This document shows, piece by piece, positions 41,327 through 51,628 of a stretch of 64,000 nucleotides of DNA (within the stretch, counting starts at the first letter, position 1; each line of letters opens with the position of its first letter). A model generated the notes under the pieces. That model saw only the letters and a program-made list of their open reading frames with translations, was not told the origin of the DNA and did no database searches. The translations under genes and the position numbers were made by a program. Source of the stretch: an uncultured Parafilimonas sp. Lineage in GTDB: Bacteria > Bacteroidota > Bacteroidia > Chitinophagales > Chitinophagaceae. The stretch is from NCBI GenBank assembly GCA_903882935.1, contig CAIRZB010000041.1, forward strand, positions 45,609 to 109,608, given 5' to 3'.

Positions 41327-44300
41327 TTATTGCCCTTTTTGGCCATTGCCGGTATTGGGCGTAAGCGATATATTTATCTGCATGCCGGCCCTGGTGTTGG
41401 TAATGGGCGCTGATGTGGAAATGTAAGGAATTGTTTTTATTTGGTCAAAATAAAACTTAACCCTTACCCGGTTACTCATCACATAGTCTACCGCGGGCTG
41501 AATTGTTATTACTTTTTGGCCACCTGTGCTGTACGATGTTGCTTGGTCCAATGTGCTGTTGCTTTGTGTGTCGTCGCGCACCTGTAGGTCTAAGCTTAAC
41601 TTTAAGTCGTTGGTAAGTTTTTTGCCTTTGGAAAAAGGTAGTTTAAATGGTAGGTTAAGGCCTTTTTTATTGTAGCTGGCACCAAACGTCCACCCGGTGC
41701 TGCGCACTTCGCTCAGCTGGTAGTCTACCAAGCTAAGGCTCAATTGCCTGCTTTTTACGTACTGGAAGCGGAAGCTGGCCTGGTTTTTAGTGGTAACATC
41801 AAAACCTATAAGCGGTTGGAACTGCTCCTGTATGGTGATGTTTGGCACTAGGAAATAAGGGACATAGTTGCCCGAAACGGAGTCTACAAACGCGGGCGAG
41901 CCTAAATGCAATGGGTCGTAATAGTTAAGCGCGCTGGTAAAACTGTTCATGCTTAATGTTGAGCTATAGGCATGGGTAACGCTGATATTGGTAAATATTT
42001 CTGCCAGCGCGGGAATTTTACTTAACCCGGTATAGTTTATCCGCCAGTTGGGCAACGGAGCTATACTGCTGAATGGATTTGATTTGATGTTTGAGTTTGT
42101 TTCTTTTATCAGCCCTATGGTTCGTGCGTCTTTATTGGTGTAGGCTGCAATAAAGGCTGGTATTAAAACATCCTGTGCGTAGCGGCCGTACCCTGCCGCT
42201 GTGCCGTCACCATTATACTGCTGCGCAAGCGGCAGCTGCTTCCAATACGTGTTTGATGAAGCCAGCCTTTGTGAAATGATGGCCCGGTTATTTTGGAATT
42301 TTTGGAAGGTTACAGAAACCTGCTTGGGGTTAAAACTGCCAAACAATGTTTGGAAGCTGATGTACGATACACTAAAGCCCCCTGTTGCGTATGGGCTTAA
42401 ATGGCCGTAATTTCCCAAGCCGGTGGTATCCTTAAACTCCTCGGTATATTGCTTTGAAAATGATTTTTGCAGCGTTAGGTCTATTGTAAATTCCTTAATG
42501 GGTTCCAATTGGGCGTTGATGTTTAAGTTTTGCGTAAGCCCTTGTTGAAAGAACAGGTTGAAGGATTTATCGTGGGTAATTAAACCTTGGGCCGCTTTTC
42601 TGTTTAGCCAATTACTGTCTGGCTGCCTGCCGAAAACATAATCAAAACCTGGTTGCATAGACCGTAGGTTTTGCCCCAAAAACTTGGTGCTGTCCATATA
42701 ACCCGGCACCAGGCTGTTATAATTCTCAGAATAATTTAAAGACACTGTTTTTGTCATAGTAAGCACTTGGCCAAGGTCCCTTACCGGTGCGCTGATATGT
42801 TGCGGTCCGGAAGCATTTCTCTTGGCTTCGCGGGCGGCCCTTTTTTGTAACCTCCATTTATGTAATGCCGCTTTCTTCGCCTTGCCTTTCAGGCCTTTAA
42901 TTACTTCTGCCTTGGGCTTAATATTTAATAATGAGTCGTCTCCACTATTGGTGTTTTCTAGTGCAGGCTCTTCGGGGTTACTAACTGCGTTAAGAAATTT
43001 GGATTTGCTGTACAGCCTTACAAAATCAAACCGGCCGTCAACACTGTTTTGTTGGCTGTTTTGTAGCGTGTTGCCATACGACCTTGCCAGCAAGCTTGCC
43101 GCGTTCCAATTAAAGGTGGTGGAGTAATTATACCGCCCAGTTATCCAGTCGGTAAAAGGAAACTTACTAAAAGGTATATTATAACTTAAAGTTGCGCGTT
43201 GCTGGTAAATAAGGTTTCTGCCGCCTTTAAAAAAGTTGCGCCTTACGGTTTCTTTTTTGGCCCTTGTGTTAATCAAACCATAAGGCAGGTCAACGCTGGC
43301 ATTGTCTGAAGAGCTGAAGTCAAGATTAAAACTCTTGGTCAAATCCCACCTCAGATTATAATATCTGTCGAAGGTAAAAAGATTGCTGTACGAACTGTCA
43401 ACATACAGTACACTGTCGCCATAGGCGTTTACAACCCTCGGCACATAAAGCCCGTCCTGCCGGTTCACGTCTGCGCGCACGCTGATTAGTGACGGGTTAA
43501 AGTTAACATTCAAATCCTTAATGGGGGTAAACCAATGGGATTTTGATTTGATCATTTTTTTAAACGGCTCAATGTACCTTGGCGCGCCGTTGTAGGTGTA
43601 CCCTATTCCGGTGCGTTGTTTTACCAGACTGTTTTTGGCGATGGTTGAACTTGTTTGCACCGTGCTGGTGTAGGAATAACTAAAGTCAAAATTGCTGATG
43701 CTCCAAAGCTTTGGCCGCTTGCCTTTTTGGGCAAAGCGCACATTGGTAAAGTTTATGGTTTTAATGGTTGTTTGGTCCACAGCCACATTGCGTATAGAAT
43801 CCTTGTTGGCCCCAGCCCTGCTTAATTGTTTGCTCAACAAAACGTCTTGGTTGTAAGGGTCGTAATGCGGTGTCATAACTGTTTTGTCAATACTCGCATA
43901 CACCGGTATGGTGATGCCTATTTTTTTGGGCAACAGTTTGCCTGCATCAATATTGGTTGCAATATCGTATTGGTGCATATCATTCAACGCACGCTGGTTG
44001 GTATTTTGTTCAATGGTGCCAAAGCCATAGGTGTATGCACTCGCCGAAGCAGTAAATGTACCCAAATCGGCCATTTGTATGTTCACCCTGCCCAAGGCCG
44101 ACCATCCACCCGATTCGTCTATTTTCGACAACCTGAATTCATCCACCCAAACTTCTGAGTTAATGAGGTAGCTATCGTCTCTTCTGGCGTTTTGTATGGC
44201 AAGCAGCACACCCTGCACCTCACCAAGGTTAGGGTTGCCCAATACAGAAAAGGTTTTGCGCCCTATGGAAGTGCGGTATATTTTGGCGGTTGAATAGCCT

Positions 44301-47300
44301 GGTTGCGCATCGCGTTGCAGTTTCAATTGCACAAGCTCCTGTAAAGAGAAATCTAGGTTATTTGAGTCAGGCCACACTTGGTCGGCTGTGGGTGCGGTAC
44401 CGGGCAGCGTTACTTTTAACGGTATGCGCACTTCGTAATAGTTACTCAAATAGTCTTGCCCAATCCTCAATACAGCATAAATATCGCTGTCTGCAACGGC
44501 ATGTTGGCCTATGATTGATTCTGCGTGTAAGAACATAGACATTTGGCCGTATTTCCGCAAATCAAGGTTTACGGTTTTAATTACGGCCCTGGCATCACCC
44601 CTTGCAAGGTTACGCACCCGTAAGCTCATTGACTGCTCGTTTTGCAATAAGTTTACGCCATTATTACTGAGTATTTGCTGCCGCTGTACACCCGGTGGTA
44701 TAACGTAAGGCACAGGCGTGCGGCTGCTGTTTTGTTCAACATTTACCGCCAGCACTTCCAAGCTGGTGTTCGTGTTGGTAGGCAGTGGGGTGTATACCGC
44801 CACTGTGTCCAATGCGTATTTAAATGTTCTCCACTGGTTGCGTACAAGGTTTAGGGATGCGAAACGCATTACAACCGAATCTTCAAAGCCTGACATATAC
44901 ATGCGCATAAACCGTATGGAGTTGAAGCCTGCCATGTTGCCGATGTTATTGGTAAAATTGGCGATGGGTATGCTGAAGAGGTACCAGTTCTCCGTGGTGG
45001 CGGCACCGTTGGCAAGGCGCGGCCTAACAACCACTTTGTCGGTTATGTAATTTGTAATGCCAACATCCATGCCTGGTTTAAGGTTGATGGCGTACTCGTA
45101 ATACGATTCAGTTTGGTTTAATGTATTGTCTCGGTCTAAATCCTCGTTATCGGGGTAAAGCGTTGCCGCAGGCGAAAATTGGGAATTGGTATTAATAACG
45201 GGGGAGTTTCCCTGCGGGTTGTTGTAATTTTTGTAGCGGCCCAGGATGTCAGTTTTTGAAGCATCGTAGCTGGCATCCCTATACCAAACATAGTCATCGT
45301 TCGATGGGTCTTTAAATGCTTTTTGGTACACTGTTGATGCTGTGCCAAAATTGTTGGCCAATGTTTGCAGGTAGTCGCCGCGCCTTCTACGTTCGCCGTT
45401 GTCGTCCAAGCCATCAAAACCCACGTCTTGGTATTGCCGGTCATTGGGGTCGTTGCTAAAGGCTTGTGTTATTTGTACGGGGTTTAATGGCACGGTTCCC
45501 CAAACGCTGCTGCTGTCAACCGCTGCTGGTTGGCTGGGTGTGGGCAGGCCGTTTTCGTAAAAGCGCCGCCCGTCTTTTAATATATCCTCACTAACGCTGC
45601 CTAGGTTTAAATAAAGCATGCCGCCCGTGCTGCTGGGGTTCTTAATAAAAGGGTCTTGTACCCAAAACTGTATAAACTCTACGTTGCCGGTGGCAAAATC
45701 GGGTTGGTCAATGCTACGCATAATGCCACCCCAACGTTGCTTGGGCGATATCAGCTTGCCGTCCTTGGTAATGTTATGGTCTGATGTAAAGTTGTAGGGG
45801 CCCGGCTCGGTAGGGTAATAGGCCATATCAAAGGTGGTAGTGAGCACATCGGTTATGTTGGTGGTTACCCGTGGAAATAGCTCGTTTGTGTAAACAGCCC
45901 TTACCCTAGGGTCGCTCAAGGCGTTTAGGTTACCCCTTAAAGGATTATTTTGGTTTGTTTTGTCCTGCAGGGTTGGCTCAATATTGTACCAAGCCAGCTT
46001 TGCCCTGTTTTTACCAGACACAAGGTCGTTTACTGAGTTTGCTTCGGGGAACAGCCCGTTGCCTGCGGGCGTTGAGGCCAACGCCCACGACACAAATGGA
46101 AACCTTAGGTCAATATTACTGCTGCTGCCTTCAAAATCATCAATGTACACAGCCCCGCTAGACCCACTGCCTATTTGTGGGGAATGGCCCGGTTTTAGGG
46201 TTGCACCTTCGCCATAGGCATTAATGCTGCTTGGCGCATTGGTACTGTAAAAAGGCAGCTTGTTTAAAAAGCGTGTTAAACCCGGCAGGGATGAATGGTA
46301 GTTAAAATCAAACCCATACATGGTATTGTCTATAGGGTCGCTGCCATAATCCACCCGGGTGAAAAAAGGGCGTTCTTTTAAACGCTCCATGGTTGCGCCT
46401 ATGCTCAATTTTTTGTTCACCAAGTAATCTGCACGAACACCAATAAAACTGCGCTGCTGCGTGCCAAAGGACGCATTGTTTTCAAACTGAACGTTTACGG
46501 GAACGCCTGAGTTTACAATGGCTTGGTTAACAATTTTAACCGTGCCTAGGTTGTAGTCAATAATATAGTCCACATTTTCCGTGAGCGTTTGCCCCCCCGC
46601 CGAAACTGTTACCGAACCCTGCGGTATGTTGAAGGCACCCAAGTACACTTCAGAATTAGAACTGCCTTTTACGGTACCCTGCACCAAAAAATGGTTTAGG
46701 TTGGCATAGGTTTGGGCAATTACTTTTATGGAGTCGTATAGCTGGTTAAACAGATATTTTTGTTTTACGGCAGGGGCCACGCCTGTAAAGGCCAGCGTGT
46801 CTAAATCGCGCCCAAAAGGTTCCAATATGGGGAAGATGATTTTGCCCTGTTGCGACAGCACGGTAAAACTGTCAACATAGTCAAACTGGCCGTCGGGTAA
46901 TGGGTCGTTTCTCAAATTCAGCCGGTCTAGGTTAAGCACACTCAACAGTGTTTTGCCGGTGGTGGATGGGCTGCTAACAGGCAGGTACCTTTTTGTGCCG
47001 CCGCTGGGTTCTTGGTAAACAAGGTTAATATTAAACCCATCGTTGGTAAAGCTCGACACATCCAGCGAATAAATGTTTTTCATCATCAGGTGCCAAATGG
47101 GTTCGGCAGGCTTTTGCGCCGTGGCCTTCAACATTTTTAGGAAAAGTAGTTTTTGTATCCCCTTCACCGAGTCTATGGTAACGTCCTGCGAAAACTCACC
47201 CACTTGGTAAACCTTGCCGTTATAAGTATATTGAAAAGCCACACCCAGCACATCACTGGGCTGCATCTGCTGGCGCAAGCACAAAAAGCCCACTTTGGGG

Positions 47301-48592
47301 TTATAATAATATTCACTCGGGTCAAGCTTCCGGGCAAAAGTTTGCTCATAATCGTCTGTTGGCTTTAAACCTTTTGCCGATAATGAGGACGAGATATTTA
47401 CCGTGCTGCGGTTGATCGGGTTGGATACAAGGTACGAATACAAATCATTCGAGCCATTGTCTGGCAGCGGGTTTGTACTTAGCGAATGGTTGTTGGGGTT
47501 ATAGGGCGTACTTTCGCCCAAGTCTGCCAAGGCCGCTATTGGGCTCGTATTGGTAACGGTGCCGTTTCGGTTGGTTACCCAAACCTCCAGCCGAAGTATT
47601 TGTACCTGGCTGTTTACAACCGGCAGGTTTTTCATCGCGCTGTTGTAGTTGTTCCTAAAATACTGCGACAATAAAAAGTTCCTGTTCTCATCGTAATCAT
47701 CCAGCTTCTTGTTCAACGTTTGGCTTAGGCCCCCGCCGGAAAGCGATGCGGATTGCTTTTGTGAATTTTGTGTGGCTATGGCCGCCGTGATGGTTAACCG
47801 GCCAAACTGCAACTGGGTTTTTAAGCCAAAAAGGCTGTTTACACTGGTTATGAGGCTGCTTTTGGTTTGGAAGGAAATATTGCCGGCTTCCACAGACCGT
47901 AATATTTCGTCATCCATACCCTTATAGTCAAGCTTTATTTGGTTTTGGAAGTTAAAATTAGCACCCGTGTTGTAATTGATGGGCAGTTTTAGTTTATCGC
48001 CAATATTGCCAATAACACTAACATTGCTGTTCATGTTAAAGTCTAGCCCACCGTTTTTTCGTGCCGCTTCTGGTAAAGTGGGGTTGTTTATTTTTTGCCC
48101 TTGGTAGCCCAAGGTTAAGTCAACGCTGCCCTGTGGCTTTATGTCAACCTTTAAGCCGTTGGGGCCCACACCAAATATGCGGTCGAACAATTTATTGTAA
48201 ACATGGGGCTTGGGTCTGGATATGTCGCGGTTAATCATGCTAACCGTTTGCGAGCGTTGGTTAAAATAGTTTATTTCAGCCTGGCGTGCCTGTAGGCGGT
48301 AAAATTCATCAAAAGTCATGGTGGTAGGGGTTCTGTAAACGGTGTTGCCTACCTTCTCAACAATAATGTATTGTTTTTTTATGGGGTCGTACTCTATGGT
48401 TTGTTTGATGATGGATGAATCTTGCAGGTCGAAGGGGTTGTGGTTTTGCCACGTAAAGCGGTCTCCCCGCCTGTCCTGTAACGGAAAGTGCAGCGAGTCT
48501 TTTTTTAGCCGTGATGTGTCGGTTTTTTGCGCAAACAAGCCGCTGCCCACCAGCAGTAATGCTATAGTTAAAATCTGAAAACGGATGCCCAC
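41327..48592 (-). CDS. sprA: SprA, type IX secretion system outer-membrane translocon
   Basis: At 2421 aa this is a complete SprA (called Sov in Porphyromonas). It forms the 36-stranded beta-barrel through which type IX cargo leaves the cell and is required for gliding in relatives. The protein has a signal peptide (IALLLVGSGLFAQ), a plug and large extracellular loops rich in Asn, Gly and Tyr, repeated barrel strands across the length and a terminal aromatic-rich segment. It is the longest gene here and is on one uninterrupted frame. ruvA lies 43 bases upstream, a synteny common in Bacteroidota. The partner subunits PorV and Plug are not in the window. Its presence implies that cargo proteins with a C-terminal signal are secreted here. 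Confidence 0.97.
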   Translation of the reverse strand: MGIRFQILTIALLLVGSGLFAQKTDTSRLKKDSLHFPLQDRRGDRFTWQNHNPFDLQDSSIIKQTIEYDPIKKQYIIVEKVGNTVYRTPTTMTFDEFYRLQARQAEINYFNQRSQTVSMINRDISRPKPHVYNKLFDRIFGVGPNGLKVDIKPQGSVDLTLGYQGQKINNPTLPEAARKNGGLDFNMNSNVSVIGNIGDKLKLPINYNTGANFNFQNQIKLDYKGMDDEILRSVEAGNISFQTKSSLITSVNSLFGLKTQLQFGRLTITAAIATQNSQKQSASLSGGGLSQTLNKKLDDYDENRNFLLSQYFRNNYNSAMKNLPVVNSQVQILRLEVWVTNRNGTVTNTSPIAALADLGESTPYNPNNHSLSTNPLPDNGSNDLYSYLVSNPINRSTVNISSSLSAKGLKPTDDYEQTFARKLDPSEYYYNPKVGFLCLRQQMQPSDVLGVAFQYTYNGKVYQVGEFSQDVTIDSVKGIQKLLFLKMLKATAQKPAEPIWHLMMKNIYSLDVSSFTNDGFNINLVYQEPSGGTKRYLPVSSPSTTGKTLLSVLNLDRLNLRNDPLPDGQFDYVDSFTVLSQQGKIIFPILEPFGRDLDTLAFTGVAPAVKQKYLFNQLYDSIKVIAQTYANLNHFLVQGTVKGSSNSEVYLGAFNIPQGSVTVSAGGQTLTENVDYIIDYNLGTVKIVNQAIVNSGVPVNVQFENNASFGTQQRSFIGVRADYLVNKKLSIGATMERLKERPFFTRVDYGSDPIDNTMYGFDFNYHSSLPGLTRFLNKLPFYSTNAPSSINAYGEGATLKPGHSPQIGSGSSGAVYIDDFEGSSSNIDLRFPFVSWALASTPAGNGLFPEANSVNDLVSGKNRAKLAWYNIEPTLQDKTNQNNPLRGNLNALSDPRVRAVYTNELFPRVTTNITDVLTTTFDMAYYPTEPGPYNFTSDHNITKDGKLISPKQRWGGIMRSIDQPDFATGNVEFIQFWVQDPFIKNPSSTGGMLYLNLGSVSEDILKDGRRFYENGLPTPSQPAAVDSSSVWGTVPLNPVQITQAFSNDPNDRQYQDVGFDGLDDNGERRRRGDYLQTLANNFGTASTVYQKAFKDPSNDDYVWYRDASYDASKTDILGRYKNYNNPQGNSPVINTNSQFSPAATLYPDNEDLDRDNTLNQTESYYEYAINLKPGMDVGITNYITDKVVVRPRLANGAATTENWYLFSIPIANFTNNIGNMAGFNSIRFMRMYMSGFEDSVVMRFASLNLVRNQWRTFKYALDTVAVYTPLPTNTNTSLEVLAVNVEQNSSRTPVPYVIPPGVQRQQILSNNGVNLLQNEQSMSLRVRNLARGDARAVIKTVNLDLRKYGQMSMFLHAESIIGQHAVADSDIYAVLRIGQDYLSNYYEVRIPLKVTLPGTAPTADQVWPDSNNLDFSLQELVQLKLQRDAQPGYSTAKIYRTSIGRKTFSVLGNPNLGEVQGVLLAIQNARRDDSYLINSEVWVDEFRLSKIDESGGWSALGRVNIQMADLGTFTASASAYTYGFGTIEQNTNQRALNDMHQYDIATNIDAGKLLPKKIGITIPVYASIDKTVMTPHYDPYNQDVLLSKQLSRAGANKDSIRNVAVDQTTIKTINFTNVRFAQKGKRPKLWSISNFDFSYSYTSTVQTSSTIAKNSLVKQRTGIGYTYNGAPRYIEPFKKMIKSKSHWFTPIKDLNVNFNPSLISVRADVNRQDGLYVPRVVNAYGDSVLYVDSSYSNLFTFDRYYNLRWDLTKSFNLDFSSSDNASVDLPYGLINTRAKKETVRRNFFKGGRNLIYQQRATLSYNIPFSKFPFTDWITGRYNYSTTFNWNAASLLARSYGNTLQNSQQNSVDGRFDFVRLYSKSKFLNAVSNPEEPALENTNSGDDSLLNIKPKAEVIKGLKGKAKKAALHKWRLQKRAAREAKRNASGPQHISAPVRDLGQVLTMTKTVSLNYSENYNSLVPGYMDSTKFLGQNLRSMQPGFDYVFGRQPDSNWLNRKAAQGLITHDKSFNLFFQQGLTQNLNINAQLEPIKEFTIDLTLQKSFSKQYTEEFKDTTGLGNYGHLSPYATGGFSVSYISFQTLFGSFNPKQVSVTFQKFQNNRAIISQRLASSNTYWKQLPLAQQYNGDGTAAGYGRYAQDVLIPAFIAAYTNKDARTIGLIKETNSNIKSNPFSSIAPLPNWRINYTGLSKIPALAEIFTNISVTHAYSSTLSMNSFTSALNYYDPLHLGSPAFVDSVSGNYVPYFLVPNITIQEQFQPLIGFDVTTKNQASFRFQYVKSRQLSLSLVDYQLSEVRSTGWTFGASYNKKGLNLPFKLPFSKGKKLTNDLKLSLDLQVRDDTQSNSTLDQATSYSTGGQKVITIQPAVDYVMSNRVRVKFYFDQIKTIPYISTSAPITNTRAGMQINISLTPNTGNGQKGQ

Positions 48593-48635
48593 TTATAAGT
48601 TAGTAATGGTTATGTAGAAGTTTAAATCGAATAAG

Positions 48636-49220
48636 CTAAAGGTTTTTTAGTGCTGTTTTAATCAGTTCTTCCAAGTTTAAAATATCATTTGAGCGGTTAA
48701 CTTTTTTTAACGCCAGTTCGGCAACCGGCTTTGCAATGCCCAAGGCTACCAAGGCATTCAAAGCGTCCTGTTCAATGCTATTTATCGCAATTCCACCTGC
48801 ATTTATTGCCCCTGCCGGTAGTTTTCCCAATTTGTCTTTTAACTCCAGTATCAGGCGTTCTGCAGTTTTGCGGCCTATGCCTTTTATACTTTCAAGCAAT
48901 TTGGCGTTGCCTTGCAATATTGCTTTAATAATTTCATCCGTCTTCATGCCCGACAGCATCATCCTGGCAGTGGAAGCCCCTACACCAGAAACGCTGATGA
49001 GTTGCAAAAACAACTCTTTCTCCGCTTGTTCAAAAAAGCCAAACAACGTTTCGGCATTCTCTGTTATATGTAAATACGTAAATAATTGCCCTTTGTCTTT
49101 ATCGCTGATAAAAGAATATGTGTTCAGGCTAATTTGAACCTCATACCCAACGCCGTTCACGTCTACTATAACTTGTGCCGGAGACTTGTTAACATATATA
49201 CCCCTTAAAAATGCTATCAT
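48636..49220 (-). CDS. ruvA: Holliday junction ATP-dependent DNA helicase subunit RuvA
   Basis: RuvA binds the four-way junction and loads RuvB in recombination repair. From the ATG at 49220 (MIAFLRGIYVNKSPAQ) the protein is 194 aa. It shows the N-terminal OB domain with FLRGIYV and VGYEVQISLNTYSF, the two helix-hairpin-helix DNA-binding motifs (LISVSGVGASTARMML and LLESIKGIGRKTAERLILEL), and a C-terminal domain (LNALVALGIAKPVAELALKKV) that contacts RuvB. The ten-residue upstream extension is not conserved. The 43-base gap to sprA suggests that they are co-transcribed, with fabH divergent across 131 bases. No ruvB or ruvC in the window. Confidence 0.95.
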   Translation of the reverse strand: MIAFLRGIYVNKSPAQVIVDVNGVGYEVQISLNTYSFISDKDKGQLFTYLHITENAETLFGFFEQAEKELFLQLISVSGVGASTARMMLSGMKTDEIIKAILQGNAKLLESIKGIGRKTAERLILELKDKLGKLPAGAINAGGIAINSIEQDALNALVALGIAKPVAELALKKVNRSNDILNLEELIKTALKNL

Positions 49221-49328
49221 ACCTGTAAATACCAAAAATATGGCTTTCAACCAAATAATGCCTAATTTAAAACTAAGTAATTATTAATTCGTATAAAAAG
49301 GTATTCGTAAGTAATTGCTATTTTTAAA

Positions 49329-49336
49329 TACTTTTG
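49329..49336 (+). promoter_or_regulatory. Candidate -7 element (TACTTTTG) for fabH
   Basis: TACTTTTG matches TAnnTTTG exactly 15 bases before the fabH ATG; a TTCG at 49304-49307 lies at the -33 distance. It is a pattern match only. Confidence 0.4.
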
Positions 49337-49351
49337 CCAACTTAATTTTAG

Positions 49352-50344
49352 ATGATGAGCAAAATTTCAGCAGCCATTACCGCAGTGGGGGGCTATGTTC
49401 CCGAATACCGCTTGACAAACGCAGAACTGGAGAAAATTGTTGATACCACGGATGAATGGATACGCAGCAGGACCGGGATTGAGGAAAGGCGGATATTGAA
49501 GGGGGAAGGGTTGGCCACCAGCGATTTAGCCGTGCCTGCCATAACTGAAATGCTTGCGAAGAAAAATATTGACCCTAAAGAGATTGATTGTATCATCTGC
49601 GCCACTGTTACGCCTGACATGGTTTTTCCTGCCACGGCAAACATTATCGGGGATAAAATTGGGGCCACCAATGCCTTTGGCTTTGACCTTAATGCCGCTT
49701 GCAGCGGTTTTTTATATGCCTTAACAACCGGAGCCAGTTTTATTGAAAGCGGACGTTACAAAAAAGTGATCGTAGTTGGTGCGGACAAAATGAGCTCTAT
49801 AGTGGATTATACCGACAGGAACACTTGTATTTTGTTTGGCGACGCGGCCGGTGCGGTTTTGCTGGAACCGAACACAGAGGGCTACGGTGTTTTAGACAGC
49901 GTTTTAAAAAGTGATGGCAGCGGCAGGCCTTTTTTGCACATGAAAGCTGGCGGCTCATTAAAGCCTGCCAGTGTTGAAACTGTTACTGCAAGGGAACATT
50001 TTGCATACCAGGAAGGCAAAACAGTGTTTAAGTTTGCCGTAGTTGGCATGGCCGATGTTAGTGCCCAAATATTGGAACGCAATAACCTTACCGCTGATGA
50101 TATTGCTTGGCTGGTACCGCACCAAGCAAATATGCGGATTATAAACGCAACAGCCAACCGCATGGGGCTGCCGATGGAAAAGGTAATGGTAAACATTAGC
50201 AGGTACGGCAACACTACCGCCGCAACCATACCACTTTGCTTGTGGGAATGGCAAGACCAATTAAAGAAAGGCGATAACCTTGTGCTGGCGGCCTTTGGTG
50301 GCGGTTTTACCTGGGGGGCTAGCTGGGTTAAATGGGGGTATTAA
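49352..50344 (+). CDS. fabH: 3-oxoacyl-ACP synthase III (KAS III)
   Basis: FabH joins acetyl-CoA (or a branched acyl-CoA) and malonyl-ACP in the first condensation of fatty-acid synthesis. The 330-aa protein has the catalytic triad: Cys117 in [11 protein letters not shown], His257 in VPHQANMRI and Asn287 in [11 protein letters not shown]. The N-terminal [11 protein letters not shown] and [14 protein letters not shown] and the C-terminal [16 protein letters not shown] match the family. It starts at 49352. It has no fab neighbours here, so it is separate from a fatty-acid operon. A run of AATTTGAAA-type inverted repeats follows before prfB; the single gene may be regulated at its own -7 box. 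Confidence 0.96.
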   Translation: MMSKISAAITAVGGYVPEYRLTNAELEKIVDTTDEWIRSRTGIEERRILKGEGLATSDLAVPAITEMLAKKNIDPKEIDCIICATVTPDMVFPATANIIGDKIGATNAFGFDLNAACSGFLYALTTGASFIESGRYKKVIVVGADKMSSIVDYTDRNTCILFGDAAGAVLLEPNTEGYGVLDSVLKSDGSGRPFLHMKAGGSLKPASVETVTAREHFAYQEGKTVFKFAVVGMADVSAQILERNNLTADDIAWLVPHQANMRIINATANRMGLPMEKVMVNISRYGNTTAATIPLCLWEWQDQLKKGDNLVLAAFGGGFTWGASWVKWGY

Positions 50345-50362
50345 ATAATTTGAAAATGGGCT

Positions 50363-50526
50363 AATTTGAAAATTTGAAAATGAAATGACTGCGATTTGTA
50401 ATCAATTTCAAATTTTCAAATTGAACCCGTTTTAAATGGCCATCTTGTTGTTTTCTTTTCAAAATAGGCGACTGCGCGAATCGGGTTTCCCATTTTCAAG
50501 TTTTCAAGTTCACCAATTTTCAAATT
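50363..50526. repeat. AATTTGAAA-type inverted repeat cluster between fabH and prfB
   Basis: Arms 50363-50379 (AATTTGAAAATTTGAAA) and 50406-50422 (its exact reverse complement) form a perfect 17-bp inverted repeat with a 26-base spacer. Further TTTTCAAGTTTTCAAGTT and TTTTCAAATT units lie at about 50494-50526. No T run follows, so it does not look like a terminator. Confidence 0.7.
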
Positions 50527-50532
50527 AATAAG

Positions 50533-51628
50533 ATGACAATAGAGCAGATTAAAGTTTTACGGGACCGCGTGAGTGTTCTAAGGAGGTTTCTTTGACGTTG
50601 ATAACAGAATACACAAAATAGACAACGACCGCCAGCTTTCTCTTTCGCCGGGTTTTTGGGACAACAACGATGTTGCCACCGGCATAATGAAGGAAATAAA
50701 AACACACGAATATTGGCTGAAGCTTTTTAAGGAAGTAGAATCGTCTGTGGATGATTTTGCAGTGCTTTTTGAATTTTGGAAAGCTGGTGACGCTACTGAG
50801 GAAGAAACACGCATAGCCTATAACCAAGCCTTGCACTTGGTGGAAGACGCTGAATTTAAAAGCACGCTTAACCAACCAGAGGATGAGTTACCGGGGGTAT
50901 TGCAGATAAACCCTGGTGCGGGTGGCACGGAAAGCCAAGACTGGGCTGAAATGCTGTTACGCATGTACCGCATGTACGGCGAGAAGCAAGGCTGGAAAGT
51001 GACAGAACTTGATTTTCAGGAAGGGGATGGGGCCGGTATTAAAACGGCTACCCTGCAGTTTGATGGGCCTTTTGCCTACGGCTTTTTAAAGGCAGAAAGC
51101 GGGGTGCACAGGCTGGTGCGAATATCGCCGTTCGACAGTAATGCAAGGCGGCACACATCTTTTGCCAGCGTGTTTGTATACCCGTTGATTGATGACAGCA
51201 TTGAAATTGAAGTAAAGGGCGACGAACTGGAATGGGAATTTTACCGCAGCGGCGGCAAGGGCGGCCAAAACGTGAACAAGGTGGAAACGGCCGTACGTTT
51301 AAAGCACATCCCTTCTGGTATTATTGTCGAGTGCCAGCAGAGCCGAACTCAGGGCGAGAACCGTGAGCTGGCATTAAAAATGTTGAAGAGCAGGTTGTAC
51401 GAGGAAGAATTGCGCAAGCGCGAAGAAGCCAAGAACGCTGCCAACGCCAGCAAGAAAAAAATAGAATGGGGCAGCCAGATAAGGAGCTACGTTTTTCACC
51501 CTTATAAAATGATTAAGGACCACCGCACCGATTACGAGGTAGGTAATGTGCAGCCGGTGATGGACGGCGAGCTGGATGGGTTTATAAAAGCCTATTTGAT
51601 GATGCAGAAGGAGGAAGTGAGCGGGTAG
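50533..51628 (+). CDS. prfB: Peptide chain release factor 2, decoded by programmed +1 frameshift
   Basis: RF2 recognises UGA and UAA stop codons. The ATG at 50533 opens a 20-codon zero frame ending at TGA (50593-50595), and decoding shifts by one to GAC (50594) to make a 364-aa protein; a start at the ATG at 50687 would lose the first 51 codons. Domain content: a helical N-terminus, the SPF stop-codon-reading motif in [19 protein letters not shown] and the peptidyl-hydrolysis GGQ in [11 protein letters not shown]. The downstream frame is uninterrupted to the stop at 51626. The first domain is encoded by the shifted part ([14 protein letters not shown]). It is regulated by its own product, because low RF2 favours the shift. 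Confidence 0.95.
50581..50596 (+). promoter_or_regulatory. prfB: Programmed +1 frameshift site of prfB
   Basis: AGGAGG (50581-50586) is followed by TTT and then CTT TGA C (50590-50596), the same order as in E. coli prfB, where a Shine-Dalgarno-like element pushes the ribosome at the UGA. It is complete, so frameshifting is expected. Confidence 0.95.
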
